Assembly: GCA_027579435.1 (NCBI GenBank)
Contig: JANBPK010001037.1
Span: forward strand, 173,711 to 237,710
Origin: Candolleomyces eurysporus
Lineage: Eukaryota; Basidiomycota; Agaricomycetes; Agaricales; Psathyrellaceae
DNA length: 64,000 nucleotides
Reading direction: 5' to 3'
Each line of letters starts with the position of its first letter. The stretch's first letter is position 1. The position numbers and the translations under genes are program-made. This document shows positions 48,401 to 59,187 of the stretch, piece after piece. Under the pieces are notes generated by a model. The model did no database searches. It saw nothing but the letters and a program-made list of their open reading frames with translations, and had not been told where the DNA came from.

Positions 48401-49864
48401 GCGACCTCAAAGTCGCTTTCGCTGATGGCACCGTCCGCCTCGGTCTCAGCGTCCGTTTCGGCGTCGCCCCATGGTCCGCGAGCACTCTTCCTCGCTTGCT
48501 TCCTCGCCTGCAAGGTGGGGTCACCACCTTCGCTAGCAGATCCTGACAGATCAGAGCGGAAGCTTCGAAGACGTGAAGTGCGGGAGGTGGACTGGGCAGA
48601 CTCCTTTCGGGAACGACCCGCTTCGAGAGTCCTCCGAATAGCGTTGCTGCGTTCGGCGTCGGCATGAGACCAGACAGTCAAGCAGACTCCATGGTATGTA
48701 ATATTAGGAGTGGAAGATGTGTTTAGATCGGGAGTGCTGGCATTAGGCCCAGCAGCGGGGGTATTATGACCACGTCCTAGGATACTAGGGGGTCCGAGAT
48801 AAGCCGAGGAGGGGCGCGCAAAAGGATCGTCAGAATAAGGATAGTTGAATGTTGCCGCAGAAGAGCGGTGGTCGGCATTAGATAGAACGGAGGCTCGGAG
48901 GAGGTCTCCTGACGGTGTAGGGGCGAGAGGGGTACTAGGTGCAGGGAGCGTGAAGGTAAATGTGTGAATAGTAGACGCGGGCTGTAGGGTAGAGGCAATA
49001 ACTTCGACTTCACGCGTAAAAGAGAGCTAGTGCATGGCGAGACTTTAGTTAAAGAGGTAGCAATTATCAATGACTATGCTTACTTTGAGGGCCTTGGAGA
49101 GCATTTTGCCGACCTCTTGTTTGCTGAGGGCCCCGGCGCCCTTGGTGACCTCCTCAGTCTTTCCCCTTTTTTTTCTTCTTGCCGCCGCCAGCACCAGGGC
49201 TGACGGTGCTGCCCAAGACCTCTGGTCTCCACCAGCGGTTGACAGCACCCTCGCTGTGGTGGAGGCCCATGACGGAGTCAGGGTCTGCCAGCGTCCACGT
49301 ATGAGGCGACTTGGGGAGACCCGAGACGACATAGAGGGACGTCAGGGGGAGGTTGGGGACATGCTGGGACACAGGGGGAACCTCGCGCAGAGGCAAAGAG
49401 CGGGTGGAGACTATGGAGTTGCGTGTCGAGGCGGGAATGGGCTCCATGCTACGTCGGTGGCGGATGCCGAGGATGCGAGAGGCCTTGTCGGGGCGAAGAT
49501 GAGAAGGAGCGTTGGGGCTGGAGGACGGCGGGGTGACTACAGTGATATAGTCAAGCTCATCTGCCAGGGCGGGGTCTTGGTGGTTGGTTGTGATGGAGGA
49601 AGCGGAAGGGTTGTTGTTAGAAATGTTTACGATCGCCGCGAGCGAATCGTGGGTGCCTGAGCTAAACGTCCTATCCTTTTTAGGCTCGCTCTTGGTCGAC
49701 GACACTGAGGTTAGTCTCGTCGGCGCCGCCCATACTTTTCCTGTTGGCTTTGGAATCTCCAGCGACTGTTCTGAGAAGCGGGACTTGAGTACGCGGTCTG
49801 CAGGTACTGGGGTCGCCGCGACCGGAGGCGCTGGCATGCCCGGCCTGCGCATCGTAGATGCCAT
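45468..49864 (-). CDS. DENN-domain protein (probable Rab exchange factor)
   Basis: Tripartite DENN proteins act as Rab GDP/GTP exchange factors. ATG is at 49864 (MASTMRRPGMPAPP). A Ser/Pro-rich disordered N-terminus is followed by the uDENN part (LTSLYVVSGLPKSPHTWTLAD; TYHGVCLTVWSHADAERSNAI; FLPGDTVFWLPYALS). The central DENN reads MWPLFKCLNIDNILTICE-IALAPTGKILFFSRYPAMLGIA and YLVELRGWSGIALP. The dDENN region (HYHPDHCVPSEFKEAFPAGRF) is followed by coiled coil (LETKIGRLSRRLNFLMTES; RTKINKEQRETKRLSG; MKETMERMELERAEM) and an acidic Ser-rich tail. One defect: eight A (49167-49174, minus strand) after GGC-AAG-AAG put a stop 9 nt on, while seven A continue into GKTEEVTKGAGALSK. This is probably a homopolymer miscall. 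About 1,250 residues. Confidence 0.85.
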
Positions 49865-51415
49865 GTTTGCCGGCAAATGCGAGACGGAGGTTGCGCAGGT
49901 GTAAATGGTGAAAGAATGGGGGGGTGATAAGGAACGACGAGGAGCTGGACGAGATGGTGGTTGAGGACAGAGTTCAGTTCGCTCTCAGAATCATGAAATC
50001 GGCCTGACAGATACCCTCAAGTCAGGGCCCTGTCCGTCAACAGAATATCTATTTACTCCGTCGCTTACAGGGTCGCGTTCACACCCCGTCCCCCGTCCCC
50101 CGCCTAATTCGGCTCTGCTGGCCGTCGTCGCTTCTCCTCGTGCAGCCTACTCTTCCCGGTTCGCGTCGAGCAGCAGCCTAGAGGCTTTTTTTNCGTCTTT
50201 CCAAACCTTTTACTTGCGTTTACCCTCCAGATTCTGTCATTGTCGCTTTAACTTTCCCAATCTGTTAGACGCGATCACGTGTTGGATCTCGATCGCTCAT
50301 ACAGTTCCCATCTCTGGAGAGCGCTCTCATCTGCACACGGAAGCAATACATACCATATCCTCAAGAAATGCTGAGTTCTTGGCCTTTTTATCCTGCCGCA
50401 GCTCCTTTTTAACCCTGCGCTTTCTTGCTCGCATCCCCCCNAACATCAAGCAGCACGTCCGCTCCGGACCCAGGTGCCTGCAGCTCGCTATGAAGTGCTC
50501 CACCTAGTTGGTGGTATGTAAACCTAAGTTGACCGAAGGCGCCACAAACCCATATGTCGCCCACCTTCTTCCATCGGAACGCTTTGTCTAGATGATCAGA
50601 TGACAACACATTCACTCCGATAGGCGTCCGCCACCTCCAATCCTGTATATCGGATGCCTTGGAAACACACATAGATTAGGGACTGTTTGCTCTGCCGACC
50701 TTCAGTCCATCCTCCCGAGCTCAATCCTCCACAAACCCTCCTGGCCATCGTCTATTGACTTTCAGCGGCTTTTTTCCTCCTCATTTCCGATCGCCCTGAC
50801 CATATGTTTCCTCTGATGTTCTTGCTCGGTCTTTCTCACCTGATAGGCAGCAATAGAAAATCTCTTCTGACCATACAAAAAAGCTAAATCCCTTTGAAAT
50901 TGTGGACGATCCTGTTTACACGGCCTTGCGGCTCCATCCGCAAACATATGCACGTTTTCCCGACACCCTCACAACGCTGCATTCTACACAGATTAGGACT
51001 TACCGGTATTCTTTCCTTCCGGGCTCGTGTTGGCTCACCATAAAAGTCTGTACATCCAATGCACCAATGAGCTGGGTTCAACGTCAGCTTTTGATGATCA
51101 GAAGGACGTATGTAAACCACTTCTGAAACTGAATTGAAGGAGCAAGTCCGGCCCTGCATGAATCACGGCCTCCCACAGTAATCAACCTGAACGCAAATTG
51201 GGTAAAACATTCCCTGGCATATACCCCTTCCAGCATACAAAGACATGCTAAAACTTAGTTATATTCATGATAAGATCCCCAAAGTTTCAGCCGTATTAAT
51301 GAACGTTTCTATAGTTTACAAAAAATTACAACATGAAGCACAAGTTGACATGAATATGTCCAACGTCCGTGACCAAACAGAGAAGAAGGGAAAATATGTA
51401 CACCCACATACCCGA
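49865..51415. other. 1.55-kb gap upstream of the DENN gene, no gene recognised
   Basis: The longest gene-free stretch. It holds the DENN promoter and 5' UTR (minus) and the 3' UTR of the NIPA-type gene. Two N symbols lie at 50193 and 50441 next to T and C runs. Long C/T-rich tracts on the plus strand (50200-50270, 50690-50780) look like a fungal 5' leader on that strand, but no plus-strand ORF with splice structure follows. A minus-strand ORF at 50409-50672 crosses the second N and has no homology I recognise. Confidence 0.45.
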
Positions 51416-53712
51416 TCACTCCTTCCTTCTCCGTCCAAATCTCCGTAGCCAACCCCATCTCCAATTCCCACCCGGTGTTCCACTATCACCCGAGGGCGCA
51501 GCAGGCGGGGGTAGCACTTCACCACCAGCACCCTGTCTCTCTTCACCACCTTGTTCCTCTCTTTGCTGTGCGCCACCGTCCAAAGCAAGACTCCCATATG
51601 CTCTACTACGGGCGTTTATGTCACCCTCACTAACCGTCCTCCGCCTCTCCAAGTCTCTGTCCACATCCAACGTCGACGGACGACCCNAACCCCCCGATTC
51701 TTGGCTTCCTCTCCTTTGGCATAATCGTGAATCCAGGGCTCACAGGCGACAACCCAATCTGGAAACCGGCTGGGCCAAGGGAAGATACGGCATTGAGGGG
51801 AGGTGACAAAGGGCCAGAGCTGCTACCAGCCGCAGCTCCGTTTGCACTAGTATGGTGGTGGTGGTGTGATGCGGTCCGGCTATGGTGATGGGAGAGGAGC
51901 TCGTTCGAGGCCAATCGGTGGCGCAGAGTGTATCGCGTATGATACGTCGGTGAGACGGGAAGCGTTGAATGGGCGTCCAGCGGCGGTCGTTGACCCGATG
52001 AAGATGACAGCAAAGAATTTCTCCGTCGACCTGGTGGTTGCTGTGGCTGTAGGTCTGACAGACTAAGTCGTACTGGAATTGTTTCTTGCGCAGGAGAGAT
52101 ATTGGGAAGGCTTGATTCTGATCGACTTTCTCGGTCCATAGGTACAGGCCCAACCCTCACGTTCTTGGCTCGGCGCGACTGGGACAGGCGGATTTCTTGG
52201 GCACCATCGGTGGATTCGTAAACGGCTGATTCGGGTTCTTCGCAGAAAGTACCATCGGGGCCAAGGAGTTCGGCTTCCTCGCTCCAAGTTCCAACATCAA
52301 CACCTCCGCCTCCAGCCTGGATACTAACGACCCATACACCTCCAAGCAATACAACAATACCCACGACGACCAATCCAAGGTGTAATGGCTTGATGAGGGA
52401 GATTTGATTATAATAAACCAATCCGTTGACGATCGAAGACAAGTTGTAGAAACAGAACGCAGCTGTAAAGAATGACCCGGGTTAGAACGCGCTCAAAAAT
52501 AGAGCTAATTAATGTCGGACGACTTACATGGACAGACCAACGTGGGGTCAGCCAGGATGAGGGCCTTATGGAGATACCACAGTTGCAGCAAGGCGAGTAT
52601 GCCCAGGCCTAACAACAGCACCCACGCTTCCCAACGCCAGAACTGGTTGCTTCCAGCGAGAGTTAAAAGCAACAGCTCCACCCCACTTTTCGCAAAGATG
52701 AGGCACATGCCGGAGAGGATACCGGAAAATGAGGCATAGGATATTGCGACGAGCAGTCGTCTCCGATTTAGCGATTGCAGCGTGGCGTCGGTTGCTGAAG
52801 CCTCGATCGCTTTCGCCTTGGAATCGTGCAGGAGAGGCGTGCGTTCCGTAGCTGTACCAACAGCCTGGTCGTCTGCTGCATCAGCGGCAAGGGTGGAAGA
52901 GCCGTTAGTTTGCGGGAGGTCGATTGTATTGGAAGATGGAGTGAGAACGAGTGAGTCATCGTCTTCTGGGGTGAGCTCTGCAAGTCTTCTGGCGAGTGTA
53001 AACTCTGTGATGTGAGTCTAGAGGGTGAATGTCTGAGAGTGACCCTTTGAGGAATATGAGACATAGAACTCACGAGAGCAAGGCTGACGACCACCACAAA
53101 GGCTAATGTGGAAAAGTACGCCGCAAATGCGGGTCGTCTGAACAACTCTAGCAAGTCTTCAAGTGAGCGGGTTGGCTCTGGGACGATACCGAATACTGCG
53201 ATGAGGATAGCACCACCAGCGATGAGGATGGTGCCGAGTATCATCCACGGTGAGAACACATCCCCAAGGATCAGACGAGCGAAGAAGGCATTCCAAAGCA
53301 ATGAAACGGCTCCAAGAGGCGCTAGGATTACGACTGGAAGCGAAGCTATTTGAACGAGAGAGCCGAGGAGGTTTGAGGATATGAATATGGCGAAGCCGAG
53401 CAACCACAACCTGTAAAAGCGCATGTCGGATTTCTGAGCCGGATAGTACGGAATGGAATGGGGTACGTACGGTCGACGATGCTCGACACGTCTGCGGTGC
53501 TCTGGGAGACTCTGTTCAATAACATGACTTTTGCGTTGAATAGTGAGGCCGAGGGACTGGACAAATGAAGCAAGAAGTCCAATGATGATACCAACAGGGA
53601 TCGACAAAGGTGAGGAGGGGTCGACGAAGGGCATCAGGGAAGTCGTCAGATTGGTGGCAGCATTGGTATCTTGAAGCAAAGAGGTATAAGGAATGTCGGT
53701 TAGTACGGTCAT
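51416..53712 (-). CDS. NIPA-type (DUF803) magnesium transporter
   Basis: Membrane magnesium transporter of the NIPA family. It starts at 53712. The early helices match the family: SIPVGIIIGLLASFVQSLGLTIQRKS (the 'GxxLQK' end becomes LGLTIQRKSH), LWLLGFAIFISSNLLGSLVQIASLPVVILAPLGAVSLLWNAFFARLILGD, PWMILGTILIAGGAILIAVFG. Later helices are YASFSGILSGMCLIFAKSGVELLLLTL, WVLLLGLGILALLQLWYLHKAL and FYNLSSIVNGLVYYNQI. A large loop is inserted between helices (52768-53015). The C-terminal tail is long, Ser/Pro-rich and has a His cluster (LLSHHHSRTASHHHHHTS). The N at 51687 breaks the frame. Removing it joins PRIGGLGRPSTLDVDRDLE to the real end GWLRRFGRRRKE. Confidence 0.88.
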
Positions 53713-53997
53713 GAACCAAGACTAGGACGAGAAGCTTTCATAGGACTTTGAGATGATGGAGACTGGCAAGAGGCGGACGGGCGTTGATCATGTGACCCCT
53801 GAGCACCCTGTCAATGGAGCCTTCAAGTTCAACTCAAGTTCGAAGTTTCGCTGGCAGGAACTCGTCTTTGACATGTAGAATGCATGTTATTTGAGAAAAT
53901 AAGACGATGATGCTTCCAAAACCCTATCTAATGTACATGATGCTAGAAATTTCATAGTCCGTTCGAAAATACCAAGTATCCGCTATTTTACACCAAT

Positions 53998-56900
53998 TTA
54001 ATCCATTTCCTCAATGTCGACGTCATCGTTGTCCGCAGCAGCATCATCAACATCCATCCATTCATCACCAGCGCTTGGAGGATGATTGGGAATGATCGTT
54101 AAGCGATTGCGAGGGCCGTCGAACCGCACCTTAACCGTCTCCTTGGGAAGGACGCGGCCAGAGAGCAGGAACACGGAGAGAGGATTGAGCAACTCGCTTT
54201 GAATGGCGCGGTTGAGTGGTCGAGCACCATACTGAGGCGAGTACCCAACAGAGAGGAGGAAATTCTTGCTCTCGTTGTCGAGGTCGAGCTTGATCTTCCT
54301 GTCTGAAAGACGCTCCTCGACCTCTCTGAGTCGGATATCCACAATTTTGAAGATATCTTGGTGTGAAAGAGCGCGCTAAAAAAANCAGGTGATTAGAACG
54401 ACGCGAAACTATAGGGAGTAAAAGAAAACTTACGAAGATGATGATATCGTCGATACGATTGATGAACTCTGGCGGGAAGTGAGACTGAATGGCACCCATC
54501 ACCATCGTCTTTGTCTCAGGTCGAACTGGACCTTCTGGCATATCATGAAGGTATGCTGCACCCAGATTCGAAGTCATGATGATGACTGTGTTCTTCATGT
54601 CAACCACCCGGCCTTGTCCATCCGTCAACCGCCCATCGTCAAGGACTTGCAAGAAGATCGTAACGAACTCTCGACAAGCCTTCTCGATTTCGTCGATGAG
54701 GATAATGGAATATGGCTTTCGGCGAACATATTCAGTCAGTTGGCCACCTTGATCATAGCCAACGTAGCCAGGTGGAGAACCAATCAACCTCGAAATAGAG
54801 TGCTTCTCGGAATATTCAGAAGCGTCGACCCGTATCATCGCATCTGGTGAATCGAAGAGAAGCGTAGCGAGCTGTAAATCGAATCAGTACAAGTGTCTGG
54901 CATTTTTTGGAAATTTTACTTACTGTCTTGGCCATGAGCGTTTTACCGGTACCAGACGGTCCAGCCATCAAGAAGCTGGCGATAGGCCTGTTGGGATTTG
55001 ACAAACCACTCCTAGATAACCGGATGGCATTGGCAACAGCCTTGACCGCGTCGTCTTGTCCAATAACACTCTCTCCGAGAATCTTCTCCATGCGCAAGAG
55101 CTTTTCCTTCTCGGTGGTAACCAAGCGTGTAACTGGAATGTGCGTCCACTTGGCGACGATTTCCGCAATGGAGTCCGAAGTGACAGTATCGGCGTTACTT
55201 CCAGAAGCCGCATCCTCAGCTGCCTTCTGCTGTTCCAGTTTCTCCAGGCGAGCTTGAAGGTCTGGGATGGCATAGTATCGAAGATCAGATGCTGTTTGAA
55301 GGTCGTATCTGAAAGAAACCCACGTCAGTCATGTTCAAAGCGTGGAAATCGGAAAAAAACGTACCTTCGCTCTGCATCTTCCACCTTTGCCTTGAGTTCG
55401 TCGATCTTCCTCCGCACCTGATTGACTTCTTCGCCGCGCTTCTTCTCGTTCTCGTAAGAGGCCTTGAGTGGTCTCAGCTCATCGTCAACTGAAGCGATGT
55501 TCTTCTTTGCAATCTGAAGCCGCTCTTTACTCGCAGCATCTTTCTCGCGCTCCAATGCATGGATTTCGACCTCCAACTCGAGCTTGCGCCGCTCAAGCTT
55601 GTCGATGTCTTCGGGGGCGGTTTCGCGTTGAACACGAGCACTAGGTATTGTGTCAGTACAGTCTTTCGTTTAGGGTAAAACGCAAGAAACTTACTTGGCA
55701 CATGCTTCGTCGACCAAATCAATGGCTGAGTCCGGAAGTCGTCGTTGAGTGAGGTAGCGGTGAGCAAGAGTGGCTGCAGTGATCAAAGCACCGTCTTGGA
55801 TTCGAACACCATGGTGGACTTCGTACTTTTCACGGATACCGCGAAGAATGCTGATAGTCTCTGGAACAGTGGGCTCGTTGACGATGACTTGAGCGAATCG
55901 ACGTTCGAGAGCAGGGTCGGTTTCGATATACTTGCGGTACTCGCTGAGGGTGGTTGCACCGATACATCGAAGCTTTCCGCGGGCCAAAAGAGGCTTGAAG
56001 AGGTTGCCTGCATCCATTCCGCCGCCTTCCGCGCCTCGACCGGCCATAATAAGATGGAGTTCGTCGATGAAGAGGATAACGCCTGGGCCACCGTCCTCTG
56101 CCGCCTTTTCGACTTCGTTGAGGACAGCTTTGATACGTTCTTCGTACTCTCCCTTGTACTTGGCGCCCGCCATCAGGGCACCCATGTCAAGAGAGTAGAG
56201 TCGGGCGATGAGGCTCGCGGGGACATCGCGGTTGACAATTCGCTGCGCGAGACCTTCGGCAATGGCAGTCTTGCCAACACCTGGCTCACCAATAAGCACA
56301 GGATTATTCTTGGTTCTGGGGAGAGAACATCAGGGACACGTTTCCAGGTGGTAAAACACACAAAAGCTTACCTTCGGCAGAGAATACGGGTTACTCGTCG
56401 AATTTCGTCGTCACGTCCAATCACAGGATCGATCTTTCCTTCTTCCGCCAGTGCAGTGAGATCGACTGCATACTTTTGTAGTGCGTCGAAGCCCTGTTCG
56501 GCTGCCTTAGATTCCACTCGACGATTGCCTCGAGCTTGCTCGATCGCTGTTTTCAGTGTCGCTTCGGTCAAATTGCACTCCTTGAGAACACCCTGTATCG
56601 TGGAATCCTTCAAAAGTGCGAGAAGCAGGTGGTCTTGGGCAATGTAAGAGTCGTGCATTGTCTTTTGAAGGGCTTGCGCCTCTCGAAGGACTTTGAGGGC
56701 TGTTCCACTGAAGCTGACTTCATCTGGGGGTGGGCTTTGCTGAGGTATCCTCACGATAAGCTTTTGAAGTGCCCTTCGTACCCCGACCTGCAAGGGGTGT
56801 CAGTAACAAACCCAAAGATCAGCTAGAAAGGAATGACGTACCGGGTCGCCACCCGCTCTCGAAACTACAGAAGAGAATAACGACTGCCCCCTTGGCTGAG

Positions 56901-57118
56901 GGTTGACACCGCCCGGGATCGCTTCGACGCCTTGTCCCTCATTGATCAAGACGAAAGCAATGTGAGCAGGAAAGACTAGAGGTAAAGTCAGTATCTGTGC
57001 TCAAAGTTGAAATCTGGAAGGGAAGCATACCTTGTGCATTCGCATAGTCCTTTGCTGCCTGAACAGCATCGTTTATCGTTTGCTGAGCCTTTTCAGTGAA
57101 ATCGAAGTTGCTACTCAT
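53998..57118 (-). CDS. hsp104: Cytosolic disaggregase Hsp104
   Basis: Hexameric AAA+ chaperone that, with Hsp70, extracts proteins from aggregates. It starts [21 protein letters not shown] with no mitochondrial presequence, so it is Hsp104 rather than Hsp78. The N-domain has two Clp repeats ([33 protein letters not shown]). NBD1: Walker [14 protein letters not shown], pore loop [13 protein letters not shown], Walker [10 protein letters not shown], and [17 protein letters not shown]. The coiled-coil middle domain is at 55320-55600 ([20 protein letters not shown]). NBD2: [58 protein letters not shown]. The acidic C-terminus ends DVDIEEMD. About 900 residues. The N at 54385 lies in an intron next to the acceptor and does no harm. 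Confidence 0.97.
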
Positions 57119-57197
57119 TTGGGGAGAAGTGGGAGGAGAGTTGTAGAGAGGATTAAGAAAAGAGGGAATTCGTGGAGTACACTAATGACGAGGGTAG

Positions 57198-57270
57198 TGG
57201 ATATATACCTATTGACAGGAACATGTCTAGAGATAGGTAGTAAAGTCTCGGTCACTGAAGAACATTCTGG
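57198..57270 (-). promoter_or_regulatory. hsp104 promoter: heat-shock element and TATA box
   Basis: On the minus strand a TATA box (TATATAT, 57201-57207) lies about 80 nt ahead of the hsp104 ATG. A heat-shock element AGAATGTTCT-type inverted pair (GAA..TTC, 57260-57267; plus strand AGAACATTCT) lies ~55 nt further upstream with a weaker third unit beside it. This is the nGAAnnTTCn layout bound by Hsf1. The element sits only ~14 nt past the stop codon of the gene upstream. Confidence 0.6.
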
Positions 57271-57281
57271 CGACAATGACG

Positions 57282-59015
57282 TCATAGCCATTCCAGGCTC
57301 TCCTCCTCCGTTTTGATTCGCTGGGGTCGAGGATTATGGCTGAGCCGCGGACCACCCTTATTCCGTAGTATGTGCCGCCGATTTTCAATAGGCTCCACAA
57401 CAACAGAAATGTGATCTTTGAAGTAATGTACTTGAACCGTTTCGTGGAAAATTTGGAGGCCTTCCCCCTTCGTGAAAGTCGACACCCTTCTCGCCTTCCC
57501 GAGTTGTAATAGATCAATCTCGAATGAACACGAAGATCCGGGACAGAACCATTTGAAGTTTCCGGCCGATAATGACGGCTCTTGAAGGCAAATAGTCGGG
57601 ACCTGGACGGTTTCAGATTCTTCCCATTCTGCGTCAGACTCGCCCTCGGTAGAGTCCTCGCTAAAATCGGAATCGTAAATGCATTGCGTGGCCTTGACGA
57701 CTCGTCGTCGTTTGGAACTTCGAGGTGCCTCATAATCCGGAATAACTTCCGGTTCGGGGGCGGGTCGCTGTGTGAGGAGGGTCAGAGAATCGGCATAGAC
57801 AAAATGGTGAAGTGACTGCACTTTTTGTTTCTTCGGTGGCTTCCGCTTAAGGGCAAGGCTCAATTTTTGGTTCCACTCAGCAGCACGTCCACCGAACCTC
57901 TGCAAGAAGTAGCGGTCGTCTTGGGGGAATACGAGATCCTCAGGCGTGTTCCAAGCGATACCCCATCGTTGGCCGTCGAGGTCCCTGGCTTTTTTGCGCC
58001 ACACCTTGACTTGATCACAGAATTTGACCCATTCACTGAGGTTGAAAACTTGAGTGGTCGACGACGACGACGCTATTTGATTGGCCAAGAGCCATTCGCA
58101 ATGCTCGGCGAAGTGTCCTCGAATGTCGGCCGATGAGATATGGCGGAGGTAGCGTGCTTTCTTCACTGTACCATCCGGCCTGATGTTGATATCGTTCGTG
58201 TCGTAACGGAAGACGATTCGCCTTTTCTTGTCATCCCCTAGATATCGATTTTTGTATTCTTTAATAAACCATTCGATTGTTCTGTCCTCGATTTCCGCGT
58301 CCCCTTTGGCGGCCAAATCTTTCATGAGATGTAATAACTGATACCGGTTGTGCCAGTTGAGGGATTTGAAGTAGCAATCTGCCTTCATTGAGATTATTGT
58401 GTAATTCTGTTCAAGTCGAAACCTGAATACGCATAAATTGCTTGAACAACAGGGGAAAGTATAGTTTGCTCACTTGGATTTCAAATTAACATACCGCTGC
58501 TCGTCCTTCATCAAGTTGTAGGTCGCAAGCATGTTCTTGACGAACGAAATCCTGACCATCACTTTAGCTGTGAGCTCAGGACTGACGAAGAAGCTCCGCA
58601 GCGAGATAGTGCTCTTGGGATCGCCAGGATTCCTGTATTCGTCGTCTTTATGGCGCATCAAGTTGATCAGCCGGTCTTGCCCTTCGTCCGACAGCCAATC
58701 CAATTTCCCTAGTTCAAACACTCCCATAACACGGACGTCGCAGTGCATATCTTTCTGAACCGGATTTCCTGGGTCTGAAGGGGGCAAGATGAATTCCGTA
58801 CTGTCCAAGCTAATCGGCCAGAGGTTAAAATGGTTGGAGTGTCGACACAAGTGGGGGACTAACCCTAGCGCATGGCAAGGCAAGTCGCCATCCTCAGAGT
58901 CTTTGCACATAACAACGCTGTGTAATTCAAGCCGTTTCGGAGCACTAGAACTCAGACAGCTTTCTTCCAGTGGTCCAAAGGGCTCTTCAAGCAGCTCTTC
59001 CGTTGATACATACAT
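57282..59015 (-). CDS. Unrecognised 542-residue protein, probably nuclear
   Basis: Exons 58864-59015, 58474-58809 and 57282-58422 join exactly to 542 residues. No family is recognised. Visible features: an acidic N-terminus; a conserved-looking middle (VMGVFELGKLDWLSDEGQDRL; LNWHNRYQLLHLMKDLAAKG; IEWFIKEYKNRYLGDDKKRR; RWGIAWNTPEDLVFPQDDRYFLQRFGG); a basic nuclear-localisation-like run (PRSSKRRRVVK) next to an acidic run (DFSEDSTEGESDAEWEE); and near the C-terminus FKWFCPGSSCSFEIDLLQL followed by HETVQVHYFKDH. The Cys-x5-Cys...His-x5-His-x5-His array could be a zinc finger. It shares a 172-bp divergent promoter with the NDUFS6 gene, and its 3' end abuts the hsp104 heat-shock element. Confidence 0.75.
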
Positions 59016-59187
59016 ATTTCAAAAGTTTGGGGAGAGTAAGATAGCGAGGGTGAGTGGTCGAAGTGCAAGCCGAGCGCGCACAAACCAGTTGTGGGAAACG
59101 GATGTGAGCGGGACGCGACTTCCGAAACGGGCAGGCCGCCAACTTTCCTCCTACTCGTCATCTTCGCCCACGTCGAGCTCAACCATC

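Noticed and set aside
49584..49904. Plus-strand ORFs over the DENN N-terminus, e.g. 49070-49660 and 49584-49904
   Set aside because: Antisense of Ser/Pro-rich coding sequence.
55745..56647. 300-codon plus-strand ORF opposite hsp104
   Set aside because: It is the antisense shadow of conserved NBD1 codons, a common effect of codon bias in heat-shock genes. It has no own splice sites or homology.
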